NCBI GenBank assembly: GCA_012728315.1
Contig: JAAYFI010000024.1
Span: 1-64,000 of the forward strand
Source of the DNA: Gammaproteobacteria bacterium
GTDB taxonomy: Bacteria; Pseudomonadota; Gammaproteobacteria; Pseudomonadales; Pseudomonadaceae
DNA length: 64,000 bases
Direction: 5' to 3'
The translations under genes and the position numbers were made by a program. A model generated the notes under the pieces. That model had not been told where the DNA came from and did not search any database. It saw only the letters and a program-made list of their open reading frames with translations. Positions 53,551-62,734 of this stretch are shown here, piece after piece; the stretch's first letter is position 1; every line of letters begins with the position of its first letter.

Positions 53551-55081
53551 CGCCCAAGCCGTATTACGCCCACGCAACCCATGGGAAGCCATGGATCTTG
53601 GTATCCTTTTGGCGCGGCGCCATGCTGCTGTACTCATGCTCAGCTGGGCGGTTATAACGCTGCCTTTATTTGCACTCTTAACCCTTGTGTTTTGGCAGCA
53701 GCCCAGCCTTGCCGTGCTGATCATCTGGTGGTTAAAACCGGCCTTTGAGCGTCTACCCTTATATATCTTATCTAATGCTCTCTTTGCCCATACACCCAGT
53801 TGCATGCAAAGTTTAAAAGCCTTTCCTGCGCTGCTTAAGCCGCAATTATTGGCCAGTTTAACTTGGCGCAGATTAAGCTTAACGCGCAGCTTTGACTTAC
53901 CTGTACAGCAACTTGAGGGGCTTGCAGGCGCGCAACGGCAACAACGTCTAGTCACTTTAGGCCAGAATTACACACGCGCACCCACTTGGCTGACAATTAT
54001 TGGTCTGCATATTGAAATGGCTCTTTGGCTCGGTTTAGTGACCTTACTCTACTTACTGATACCCGCGCAGTTACAAACTGACTGGAGCTGGGCCAAGCTT
54101 ATAGCAGTGAGTCAAAGTGATTGGCTGTGGGCCGAACACCTGAGCAACCTGCTCTATGTTTTAGTGCTCGTGATTTGGGAGCCTATTTACGTCGCTTGCG
54201 GCTTTACGTTATACCTTAATCGTCGCACGGTCCTTGAAGCTTGGGACCTGGAGTTGGCTTTTAGAAATCTAGCACAGCGCTTAAAAAACAGCGCACTCGT
54301 TATACTCTGTGCCCTGCTCTGTTGCATACCCTTGAACAAACCGGTCTTCGCACAGCCTTTACCAAGCCAGACCTATGCGCCGGATAACGATGAACTGGGC
54401 GTCGATCAGCCACGCTTACTCAAACAAATGCTCAATAGCGAGCAAGCACGGCAAAGCATCGAGCGCATCCTTGCTGAACCACCCTTTGAAAATTACACAA
54501 TCAATAAACAGTGGCACTTCGGCGACCCCAAAAAAGCAAGCCAAACGCCCAGCTCAGTGTCACTGCCGAACTGGCTTAAAGGCTCACTGCAGCAGCTATC
54601 CTTTGCCCTACAGATTCTGCTCTGGAGCATAGTGCTTTTAGCCAGTGCCGCCTTGTTCTGGCGCTACCGCCAGTGGTTGCGCACCTTTAGCCAGCGTTTA
54701 CTCCCCAGCAAACAGCCTACCGCAGCCCCCCGACAAAGCCTCTTAGATTTAGAGACAAGCAGCGCTACTCTGCCCAATGACCTACTCGGCAGCGCTCAAA
54801 CACTCTGGGCAACTGACCCGCGCGCAGCCTTAAGTTTGCTGTACCGTGCTTTACTCAACCACCTTTTAGAAGAACACAAACTGCCTTTAAAACCAGCGCA
54901 CACTGAAGGTGAAGTGTTGGCCATGACCCATGACTTAGCTGAGCCGCTGCGCAACTACAGCGAGCAACTGACACTACACTGGCAAAATCTTGCTTGGGGT
55001 CATCAGCAACTGACCACGGCTCAATTTACTGATTTATGCACCCAATGGCAGCAGCTACAAAACGTGGAGCACCTGCCATGA
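53537..55081 (+). CDS. DUF4129-containing membrane protein
   Basis: A 514-residue protein. The ATG at 53537 (MQLNNAQAVLRPRNPWEAM) is inside the end of the previous gene, with AGGA 10 bases ahead; the frame upstream is not used. Four to five membrane segments lie at about 35-60, 150-175, 205-225, 250-270 and 350-370, and the C-terminal soluble part (about 410-505) is DUF4129, with LSLLYRALLNHLLEEHKLPL. It is the third gene of the MoxR operon. No enzymatic motif seen. Confidence 0.82.
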   Translation: MQLNNAQAVLRPRNPWEAMDLGILLARRHAAVLMLSWAVITLPLFALLTLVFWQQPSLAVLIIWWLKPAFERLPLYILSNALFAHTPSCMQSLKAFPALLKPQLLASLTWRRLSLTRSFDLPVQQLEGLAGAQRQQRLVTLGQNYTRAPTWLTIIGLHIEMALWLGLVTLLYLLIPAQLQTDWSWAKLIAVSQSDWLWAEHLSNLLYVLVLVIWEPIYVACGFTLYLNRRTVLEAWDLELAFRNLAQRLKNSALVILCALLCCIPLNKPVFAQPLPSQTYAPDNDELGVDQPRLLKQMLNSEQARQSIERILAEPPFENYTINKQWHFGDPKKASQTPSSVSLPNWLKGSLQQLSFALQILLWSIVLLASAALFWRYRQWLRTFSQRLLPSKQPTAAPRQSLLDLETSSATLPNDLLGSAQTLWATDPRAALSLLYRALLNHLLEEHKLPLKPAHTEGEVLAMTHDLAEPLRNYSEQLTLHWQNLAWGHQQLTTAQFTDLCTQWQQLQNVEHLP

Positions 55082-56259
55082 AGCGCTCTTATTTAATGGC
55101 CTTAACGCTCGTCATTGCCCTGCTAGCTATAGCTGCATGGCTGAGTCAAAACATCACAATTTCCGATCAACGTATCGAACTGGGCGCCAGCCCCGAAGCG
55201 CGCAACAATCCATATTTAGCCATGGAATACTTTTTGCTCGAGCAAGAGATCAGCGTTGAATCTTTACCCAGCTTAACGCGCATCGCCACACCTGAAGCTG
55301 GCCAGCATACTTTAATCCTACTCAGTGAAAACCCAACAGTGATCGACCAGCACCAGGCTCAGTTATTGTCTTGGGTGGCGCAAGGCGGCCATTTGATTCT
55401 TTCAGCCAAACATGAACCGCTGGCCAATAACCACGACTCATTACTCAACAGTTTGGGCATTAAAAAACAGCTCACAGCCACACTTGAACCCAGCACAACA
55501 CAGACTGTCACTACACAAGAAGCCAGCGCAGCGACAACTGAAAACCACGCCCCCCCTCAGCTGACTCGCTTATACCTTGAAAACGAACTCTCACCTGCGT
55601 ATTTATCTCTAGATACGCAGTTTCATTTGCAAGATACGCAAAACCGCGCCCACGCTTGGGCCAATAGCCAAGACGCAACCCATCTATTACAACTCAGCCA
55701 TGGCCAAGGGCTGATCACCGTGCTCACTGACCTTGATCTATGGCAGAACAGCAGGATTAACCAATACGAACATGCATGGCTGCTGTGGTATCTCAGCCAA
55801 GAAACGCAAGTCATATTATTTAATCCGCCGGTGCAACAAGGCTTATTAAAACTGCTCTGGCACTACTACGCCGCGGCCTGCTTGCTTGGATTGGCCTTAC
55901 TTGCGCTGGGCATTTGGCATGCTGCTCCACGCTTTGCGCCCATACGCCAACCCCATTCCCGCGCACGTCGTCGTTTAGTGGAGCACTTACACGCCGCAGC
56001 GCTCTTTAATTTGCGTTACAACGGCCAACGCAGCTTATTAATCGCACTACAAAAAGACATTAAACAGCGCGCCCAATCGCGCCACCCCGGTTTTTCTCGC
56101 CTCGCTGTGGCTGAGCAGTGGCAAGTGCTACAACAGCTGAGTCGGCAACCCATCTCATCCATCTCACACAGTATGCGTCCGCCACCCAGCAAAAAACTTT
56201 CCGCACAGGCCTTTACCCAGCATGTGGCGTGCCTCCAACAGTTAAGGAATGCATTATGA
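55078..56259 (+). CDS. DUF4350-containing membrane-anchored protein
   Basis: A 393-residue protein starting at ATG 55078, which overlaps the previous stop (ATGA). One N-terminal membrane helix (about 5-22), a periplasmic DUF4350 domain (NNPYLAMEYFLLEQEISVES onward, to about 255), a second helix (about 265-285) and a basic cytoplasmic tail (about 290-393). The domain resembles the GldG/IftA-type fold. It probably sits in the inner membrane as part of the MoxR-associated complex. Confidence 0.82.
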   Translation: MKRSYLMALTLVIALLAIAAWLSQNITISDQRIELGASPEARNNPYLAMEYFLLEQEISVESLPSLTRIATPEAGQHTLILLSENPTVIDQHQAQLLSWVAQGGHLILSAKHEPLANNHDSLLNSLGIKKQLTATLEPSTTQTVTTQEASAATTENHAPPQLTRLYLENELSPAYLSLDTQFHLQDTQNRAHAWANSQDATHLLQLSHGQGLITVLTDLDLWQNSRINQYEHAWLLWYLSQETQVILFNPPVQQGLLKLLWHYYAAACLLGLALLALGIWHAAPRFAPIRQPHSRARRRLVEHLHAAALFNLRYNGQRSLLIALQKDIKQRAQSRHPGFSRLAVAEQWQVLQQLSRQPISSISHSMRPPPSKKLSAQAFTQHVACLQQLRNAL

Positions 56260-57383
56260 GTCAAAGCCCTTCAGATCTTGAGTTAAATCTTGACGAACCC
56301 GTCAGTCACACTACTGACATAGCAGCGGCTACAGACACACTCGAAACAGCCGCCGAAGTAAAGCCCAGTGCAGTCCAAGCCAATGCTGACCATGCCGATG
56401 CCAACACCACGTCTAAAGCTGAACAGCAACGCGCTCGAGCCAGCCGCTTAATGCAAGCTGTACGCGATGAGCTTGATAAAGTCGTGATCGGACAAACAGC
56501 AACAGTTGAAGGTGTGCTCTGTACTTTAGTGGCGGCAGGTCATGTTCTGCTTGAAGGGGTGCCAGGGCTTGGTAAAACCTTGTTGGTGCGCGCTCTGGCA
56601 CAATGCTTTAGCGGCCAATTCAATAGAATACAATTCACCCCTGATCTTATGCCCAGCGATGTCACAGGTCATGCTATTTATGATCTGCACAGCGAGCAGT
56701 TTAAATTACGTAAAGGACCGGCCTTTACCCACCTACTACTGGCCGATGAAATCAACCGTGCGCCAGCAAAAACACAAGCGGCGTTATTAGAGGTGATGCA
56801 AGAGCGCAGCATTACCTTAGAAGGACGCTCGCTGCCGGTGCCGCAACCTTTTATGGTGTTAGCCACACAAAACCCCATTGAACAAGAAGGCACTTATCCA
56901 TTACCTGAAGCGGAGCTGGACCGCTTTATGGTGAAATTACAAATTGACTACCCAGAAGAGCACGAAGAGCAGCGCTTAGTGCGCGAGGTCACCCGCTCAG
57001 CTCAGGCGGACATCTTGGAAAACACCCCGCTGCGCACTCTTTTGCAAGCACGCGATGTGCAAGCCCTGCAGAAAATCGCCAGCACTTTACCCATTGACGA
57101 CCACATTCTAAATTATGCCGTCAATCTGGTGCGCCTGACTCGCAAATGGCCCGGACTCAGCAGCGGTGCCGGTCCGCGCGCATCAATTGACTTAGTGCGT
57201 TACGCGCGAGCCTATGCCCTGCTGCACGGCCATGCCTTTGTTACTCCAGATGATATAAAAAGCTCAGCACTTAATGTGTTGCGCCACCGTGTACATCTCT
57301 CCGCGGAGCTGGAAATCGAAGGCTTGCAAATTGAACAGGTGTTGCAACAGCTTCTTAATCAAGTACCTGCACCGCGCCTATGA
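56256..57383 (+). CDS. MoxR-family AAA+ ATPase
   Basis: A 375-residue AAA+ protein, probable chaperone. The ATG at 56256 has AAGGA 8 bases ahead and overlaps the preceding stop; the open frame upstream lies inside that gene. Residues 1-60 are an acidic, low-complexity extension not usual for MoxR. Walker A is GVPGLGKTLLVRAL, Walker B LLLADEINRAPAKTQ, and sensor segment ATQNPIEQEGTYPLPEAELDRF. MoxR proteins mature or insert metal and membrane complexes, usually with a DUF58 partner, which follows here. Confidence 0.93.
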   Translation: MSQSPSDLELNLDEPVSHTTDIAAATDTLETAAEVKPSAVQANADHADANTTSKAEQQRARASRLMQAVRDELDKVVIGQTATVEGVLCTLVAAGHVLLEGVPGLGKTLLVRALAQCFSGQFNRIQFTPDLMPSDVTGHAIYDLHSEQFKLRKGPAFTHLLLADEINRAPAKTQAALLEVMQERSITLEGRSLPVPQPFMVLATQNPIEQEGTYPLPEAELDRFMVKLQIDYPEEHEEQRLVREVTRSAQADILENTPLRTLLQARDVQALQKIASTLPIDDHILNYAVNLVRLTRKWPGLSSGAGPRASIDLVRYARAYALLHGHAFVTPDDIKSSALNVLRHRVHLSAELEIEGLQIEQVLQQLLNQVPAPRL

Positions 57384-58714
57384 TGATCAAGCCCTCAGGT
57401 GTGTTGCTGGCCAGTGTCGGCGTTCTTTTGCTCTTGGCAATTGCCTTAGGCTGCGCTACTGCACTGCAGATTAACCTACCGCACGCTATGCATCAGCTAC
57501 TGCTCATTGCAGTATTAGCTTTAGCCCTGCTGGCGCTGATTGATGCATGGCGCGCACTGCAACGGCCAGCACCTCAGGTACACCGGCAGGTTTCTCGCAA
57601 TCTATCTTTAGGCCGCAGCCATAGCGTGACTCTAAATTTTAGCCACAGTTATCCTACAGCTGTGCAGCTTGAGTACTTCGATCATCTGCCCGATAGCTTT
57701 CAGTTTGAGCACCTACCTTATAAGGTCAACTTGCAGCCGCTGCAGATCAGCAGTACCAGCTATCGCATTAAACCAACACAACGTGGCCGTTTTACTTTTG
57801 CAGGTTGCACCGTGCGCCTTCCCAGCCCGCTACGCCTATGGTGTTTGCAGCATTTTTTAGCCCACCCCAGCACCCTGCGTGTTTACCCTGACTTTAGCCG
57901 TATGCAAAGCGGGCAGTTGCAAGCCACTGAACACTGGCTTAAGCAATTGGGGGTGCAGCAACTGCAACGCCGCGGCACAGGTATGGAGTTTCATCAGCTG
58001 CGCGAGTTTCGCCGCGATGACAGCATTAAACATATCGACTGGAAAGCCACGGCTCGCAAGCGCACACCTATCACCCGCGAATACCAAGATGAACGCGATC
58101 AACAGATTATTATTTTACTCGATTGCGGGCGCCATATGCGCAGTCAAGATGGCAGCCTGAGTCATTTAGATCATGCGCTCAATGCCTGCTTATTATTGGC
58201 TTACAGTGCTTTACGCCAAGGTGATGCAGTCGGCGTACAAACCTTTGCCGGTACACAGCGCATCATTGCCCCGCGCAAGGGCCAAGCGCAGATGTCAGCA
58301 CTCTTAAATGGCCTCTATGATATTGAGGCCAGCCAAGACGCAGCCGATTACAGCGCTATCGTCAAACAATTACTTGTCACACAAAAGCGCCGCGCCTTGG
58401 TAATTGTTATAAGTAACCTGGCAGATGAAACGGACAGTGATTTAATTGTCGCAATGCAACGGCTTAAAAAACATCACCGTACACTCTTCGTCAGTTTGCG
58501 TGAGGAGGTATTAGATCAGCTACGAATGCAGCCGGTTGAGAGTTTTCAAGAGGCGCTTTTGTATTGCGCTGGCATCGACTATTGCGCTGCGCGACAGCAT
58601 AACCAGCACACACTCGCCCGCCACGGAATTGATGTTTTAGATGTACGCCCCAGTCAACTTAGCGCGCAATTACTCAGCCAGTATTTGTCGATAAAAAAAT
58701 CCGGCCAATACTAA
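57380..58714 (+). CDS. DUF58 protein, MoxR partner
   Basis: A 444-residue protein with two N-terminal membrane segments (about 7-27 and 35-55), a beta-rich domain and the DUF58 core: REFRRDDSIKHIDWKATARK followed by a degenerate von Willebrand A-like fold (IIILLDCGRHM with the DxGRHM in place of a full DxSxS metal site). It overlaps moxR by four bases and ends the operon. It may receive substrates from the MoxR ATPase. Confidence 0.9.
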   Translation: MMIKPSGVLLASVGVLLLLAIALGCATALQINLPHAMHQLLLIAVLALALLALIDAWRALQRPAPQVHRQVSRNLSLGRSHSVTLNFSHSYPTAVQLEYFDHLPDSFQFEHLPYKVNLQPLQISSTSYRIKPTQRGRFTFAGCTVRLPSPLRLWCLQHFLAHPSTLRVYPDFSRMQSGQLQATEHWLKQLGVQQLQRRGTGMEFHQLREFRRDDSIKHIDWKATARKRTPITREYQDERDQQIIILLDCGRHMRSQDGSLSHLDHALNACLLLAYSALRQGDAVGVQTFAGTQRIIAPRKGQAQMSALLNGLYDIEASQDAADYSAIVKQLLVTQKRRALVIVISNLADETDSDLIVAMQRLKKHHRTLFVSLREEVLDQLRMQPVESFQEALLYCAGIDYCAARQHNQHTLARHGIDVLDVRPSQLSAQLLSQYLSIKKSGQY

Positions 58715-58896
58715 AAAACACATGCATCGCTATGTTTTAAAGCTGATCAATCTCAGCAATTCAGCCCAACAAAGCAGCTATACTAACAAAGAAGAGTTTA
58801 TATAAAACGCAAGCTAGGCTAGCCTTGATCACACTAAACAACTCCGTACAGCCTTGCTTTACACTGTTTTATACCTATTTACCAAGGAGCTTTATT

Positions 58897-59814
58897 ATGG
58901 AATTTCATCAGCTTTTAGTGGTCATCGATCCCACCTCTGGCGACTCTCAGCCATCACTTGAGCGTGCTACTTGGCTGGCACAACGCTCCAACGCAGCGGT
59001 TGAGCTACTGCTGTGCGAATACAACTCTGCTCTAGATGGTGGTTATTTTTTTGACGGCCCTGCGCAACATAAAGCGCGCGAATCTTTACTACAAAACCGC
59101 ACTAAATGGTTAGAAAAACTCGCACAGCCTTTACGTGACGCTGGCATTACTGTCACCACTGAGGCGCGCTGGGGCAAGCCGCTCCACACCATGGTTTTAC
59201 AACGCGTCGAAGAACTCAAGCCTGACTTAGTGCTACGCGATGCGCACAGCCATAGCTTGTTACAACGTTTATTCTTCAACAACACCTCATGGCAGCTGAT
59301 TCGTCACTGCCCTGCGCCACTCTGGTTGGTGCGTGATGGCGAGTGGAAAGGCGAACGTGTCTGCGCTGCAGTTGACCCCGTGCATAGCGCTGACACCACA
59401 GCAGCACTGGATCATTTACTGGTGCAAGCAACACGCCGCATTGAACAGGACTTGGGCATGCAAGCAGACTATATCCACAGCTATGCTCCTTTGCCGCGCA
59501 CCATGGTATTCGATTCAGAATTGGTGGCAGCCTACGATCAATATGTTGAACGCAGCGCTAAACAGCACCGCGATGCCTTTGAAAAGCTTATGGTGGACTA
59601 CCCTGTTGAAAAAGCGCATCGCCATTTACTTGAGGGCTTTCCTGAAGAGAGCATCCCCAACTTTGTCAAAGAGCGCGGCGTAGACTTACTGGTGATGGGC
59701 GCAATCTCCCGTGGCAACCTTGAAAACGCACTGATTGGTAATACTGCAGAGCGCGTTTTAGAAGCCGTGCAAACTGATTTACTGGTGATTAAACCGTCGC
59801 GTAGTAAGTCATAA
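58897..59814 (+). CDS. Tandem universal stress protein (UspE-like)
   Basis: A 305-residue protein with two Usp domains (about 3-150 and 160-302). The ATG at 58897 has AAGGAG 8 bases ahead; the frame upstream to 58825 has no ribosome site. The second domain keeps the glycine-rich loop MGAISRGNLENALIGNTAE. The Pseudomonas homolog lies beside pykA in the same way, and related Usp proteins support anaerobic survival. Separated from pykA by a hairpin. Confidence 0.9.
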   Translation: MEFHQLLVVIDPTSGDSQPSLERATWLAQRSNAAVELLLCEYNSALDGGYFFDGPAQHKARESLLQNRTKWLEKLAQPLRDAGITVTTEARWGKPLHTMVLQRVEELKPDLVLRDAHSHSLLQRLFFNNTSWQLIRHCPAPLWLVRDGEWKGERVCAAVDPVHSADTTAALDHLLVQATRRIEQDLGMQADYIHSYAPLPRTMVFDSELVAAYDQYVERSAKQHRDAFEKLMVDYPVEKAHRHLLEGFPEESIPNFVKERGVDLLVMGAISRGNLENALIGNTAERVLEAVQTDLLVIKPSRSKS

Positions 59815-59825
59815 AAATACTCAGC

Positions 59826-59857
59826 CTACTACTACAACTGTCACATTGTAGTAGTAG
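59826..59857 (+). terminator. Perfect triplet-based hairpin between the usp gene and pykA
   Basis: CTACTACTACAA / TTGTAGTAGTAG, 12 perfect pairs with an 8-base loop, 12 bases after the usp stop and about 47 before pykA. It has no T-run, so it may be an attenuator, a processing stem or an operator. Confidence 0.55.
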
Positions 59858-59904
59858 ATTAAGTTTGGCTGTTCTTCACTGTTTCTCATACCAGGAGTCA
59901 TTAT

Positions 59905-61365
59905 ATGCCTTTGCGCCGCACTAAAATCGTTGCCACCATTGGACCTGCCAGCAGTTCGCCGGAAGTGCTTGAGCAGTTGATTCTGGCAGGCATGGATGTT
60001 GCTCGCTTAAACTTTTCCCACGGTAACGCTGACGAACACCGCGCCCGCGCCTTACTGATTCGTGAAATCGCCGCCCGCCTCAATCGTCATGTCGCCTTAT
60101 TAGGTGACTTACAAGGCCCCAAAATTCGTATTGCCCGCTTTGCTGAGAAAAAAATTGAGCTCAACGCGGGCGAGACCTTTTGCTTCTCCATTACCCATCC
60201 GCGTGATGCAGGTAACCAAGACGTGGTGGGCATTGATTACCCCGACCTCGTTACTGACTGCAGTGTCGGTGATGAACTGCTTCTAGATGATGGCCGCATT
60301 GTCATGCAAGTGGAAAGTGTCAGCGCTGACGCACTAAATTGTCGCGTTATAATCGGCGGTCCATTATCCGACCATAAAGGAATTAACCGTCGCGGCGGTG
60401 GCTTAACCGCGCCAGCGTTGACCGATAAAGACAAGCAAGATATCAAGCTCGCAGCCGAACTAGATTTAGACTATCTGGCGGTTTCTTTTCCCCGTGATGC
60501 AGCGGATATGAATTTAGCACGTCGCTTATGTGAAGAAGCCCAATGCAACGCTTGGTTGGTCGCGAAAATTGAGCGTGCTGAAGCGGTGATGAACGATGAA
60601 GCACTGGAAGGTTTAATTGAGGCCAGTGATGCAGTGATGGTGGCGCGTGGTGACTTAGCCGTCGAAATCGGCGATGCAGAACTGGTCGGCATCCAAAAGA
60701 AAATCATTGCTGCCGCACGTAAACAAAATAAAGCCGTCATCACTGCCACGCAAATGATGGAGTCGATGATTCACAGTCCCATGCCGACTCGCGCCGAAGT
60801 GTCCGACGTAGCCAACGCAGCACTGGATTACACTGATGCAGTGATGCTCTCCGCAGAAACTGCCGCAGGTGAATACCCCGTACAAGCTGTCGCGGCCATG
60901 GCGCGCGTATGCTTAGGTGCAGAAAAAAACCCTATTATGCGTCGCTCAGGCCACAGAATTGGTCAGGAGTTTAAGCGTTGGGATGAAAGTATTGCCTTAG
61001 CAGCGATGTATACTGCCAACCACTTTCCTGGCGTGAAAGCTATTATTGCCCTCACCGAAAGCGGTTATACGCCTTTGGTTATGTCGCGCATTCGCTCATC
61101 CATGCCTATTTATGCGTTTGCACCCTCACGACAAACTCAAGCTCGGGTGGCTTTATTTCGCGGTGTCTATACCGTGCCTTTTGATCCAAGCGACACCTTT
61201 TCCACCTCAGTGAGCCAAGCCGCAGTAGAAGAGCTACTGAAGCGCGGCGTCGTTACTGAAGATGATTGGGTCATCTTAACTAAAGGTGACAGCTACCATC
61301 TGGTTGGCGGCACCAACACCATGAAACTGCTCCATGTCGGTCATACTGTTGCCCTGCAGAACTAA
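59905..61365 (+). CDS. pykA: Pyruvate kinase
   Basis: A 486-residue glycolytic enzyme converting phosphoenolpyruvate and ADP to pyruvate and ATP. RRTKIVATIGPASSSPEV, the substrate-binding NFSHGNADEH, the catalytic Lys in WLVAKIERAEAV and the metal-binding MVARGDLAVEI and ATQMMESMIHSPMPTRAEVSD are all present. AGGAGT lies 8 bases before the ATG. A hairpin follows the stop. Confidence 0.96.
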   Translation: MPLRRTKIVATIGPASSSPEVLEQLILAGMDVARLNFSHGNADEHRARALLIREIAARLNRHVALLGDLQGPKIRIARFAEKKIELNAGETFCFSITHPRDAGNQDVVGIDYPDLVTDCSVGDELLLDDGRIVMQVESVSADALNCRVIIGGPLSDHKGINRRGGGLTAPALTDKDKQDIKLAAELDLDYLAVSFPRDAADMNLARRLCEEAQCNAWLVAKIERAEAVMNDEALEGLIEASDAVMVARGDLAVEIGDAELVGIQKKIIAAARKQNKAVITATQMMESMIHSPMPTRAEVSDVANAALDYTDAVMLSAETAAGEYPVQAVAAMARVCLGAEKNPIMRRSGHRIGQEFKRWDESIALAAMYTANHFPGVKAIIALTESGYTPLVMSRIRSSMPIYAFAPSRQTQARVALFRGVYTVPFDPSDTFSTSVSQAAVEELLKRGVVTEDDWVILTKGDSYHLVGGTNTMKLLHVGHTVALQN

Positions 61366-61370
61366 AAACC

Positions 61371-61403
61371 ATGCTCAGCAGTCCTCTCTGTGCTGCTGAG
61401 CAT
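61371..61403 (+). terminator. Hairpin after pykA
   Basis: Perfect 11-bp inverted repeat ATGCTCAGCAG / CTGCTGAGCAT with an 11-base loop, 5 bases after the pykA stop and just before the convergent end of pdxB (61409). No T-run on either side. Confidence 0.6.
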
Positions 61404-61408
61404 AAGCC

Positions 61409-62545
61409 TCACACAGTGATTCCTAAAGCCTTGATCATCTGCTGTAAATCCTTTTGCGGCTCAGGGATCTGCACCTTTAAATCAGGGATTTCACGGCGCA
61501 CCGGATAGTTTTTACGAACCTGATCAAAAGCACTGCGGCGCCTACTGCTATCACCGCGCAGACTTAAACGAAACGCAGCATCATCCGCCCGCGGATCATA
61601 CACAGCACGGCAGACAACACGCATTGCCTCAGCAACCGGAGTGTGCCCTGCAAGCTCTATACTCAATAATGTTTGCGCTGGAAACGCCAGCTCAGCTTGC
61701 CTTTCAATCGCAAAATGTCGGCAAAAAGCCTGATAAATTTGCGCTGTACCGCGGATTTTGCCGTCTAAGCTGTAGCCCGCAATATGTGCTGTGGCGATAT
61801 CGCAACGTTGCGCCAGCTCCACGTCCACTTGCGGCTCACCCTCCCAGACATCGAGGACTGCGCGCACATCAGGACGCTGCGTTAAGAAATGTTTCAGCGC
61901 CTGATTATCGACCACTGCGCCGCGGCTGGCATTAATCAGCCAACTGCCCTTTTTTAACATCTGCAGCTGCTGCGCAGCAATTAAGTGCTGAGTGGGATGC
62001 TCACCTTGACGGGTTAACGGCGTATGCAGACTGATCACATCGCAGCGTTCAAGCACTGTGGCTAAATCGACATAATCGCCACCTTCGCGCTGCTGACGCG
62101 GCGGATCGCAAACTAACACCTGCCAGCCTAAGCCGCGCAACACCTGCACTAAACGCTCGCCCACTTGCCCTGCGCCAATCACACCAAAGCAGCGCTGCGC
62201 CAACTCAACGCCTTCACGTTCTGCTAAAGCCAAGAGTGAACCCAGTACATAATCCACCACACCTCGTGCGTTACAGCCTGGCGCACTGGCCCAACCAATC
62301 TGCTGCGCAGCTAAGTAGTCCAGATCTAAATGATCGGTGCCTATGGTGCAAGTCCCAACAAACCTAACCTGTGAGCCAGTCAATAAGGCTTGATCCACTT
62401 GCGTAACTGAGCGCACCAAAAGCACCTCAGCATCAGCTAACAGAGTGCGATCTAAACTGCGACCCGCGACACGGCGGACCTGACCATGGTGCTCAAAAAG
62501 CTCCAGCATAGGAATGTTTTCATCAGCCAGTATTCGCACTTGCAT
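61409..62545 (-). CDS. pdxB: Erythronate-4-phosphate dehydrogenase
   Basis: A 378-residue NAD-dependent dehydrogenase of pyridoxal phosphate synthesis. [15 protein letters not shown] starts the family; [13 protein letters not shown] is the NAD-binding motif; [16 protein letters not shown] and [20 protein letters not shown] hold catalytic residues. The C-terminal dimerisation domain is present. Divergent from the MATE gene across 189 bases and convergent with pykA. Confidence 0.95.
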   Translation of the reverse strand: MQVRILADENIPMLELFEHHGQVRRVAGRSLDRTLLADAEVLLVRSVTQVDQALLTGSQVRFVGTCTIGTDHLDLDYLAAQQIGWASAPGCNARGVVDYVLGSLLALAEREGVELAQRCFGVIGAGQVGERLVQVLRGLGWQVLVCDPPRQQREGGDYVDLATVLERCDVISLHTPLTRQGEHPTQHLIAAQQLQMLKKGSWLINASRGAVVDNQALKHFLTQRPDVRAVLDVWEGEPQVDVELAQRCDIATAHIAGYSLDGKIRGTAQIYQAFCRHFAIERQAELAFPAQTLLSIELAGHTPVAEAMRVVCRAVYDPRADDAAFRLSLRGDSSRRRSAFDQVRKNYPVRREIPDLKVQIPEPQKDLQQMIKALGITV

Positions 62546-62734
62546 ATCCTCTTAAAGATTTTGACTAAGACGGTAACGTAACTGTAACTGATAGCTACCT
62601 AACAATGACGGCAACATAGTAAACTATACGCGCAGCTCGCGTATGATTTCGCCTTGGCTCTAATATCACCCTTCTTCACCCCCTGCTCTGTACAGCTCAA
62701 CGGCTGTCTCGATTTTGTTTCTGGACTTTTGTGT

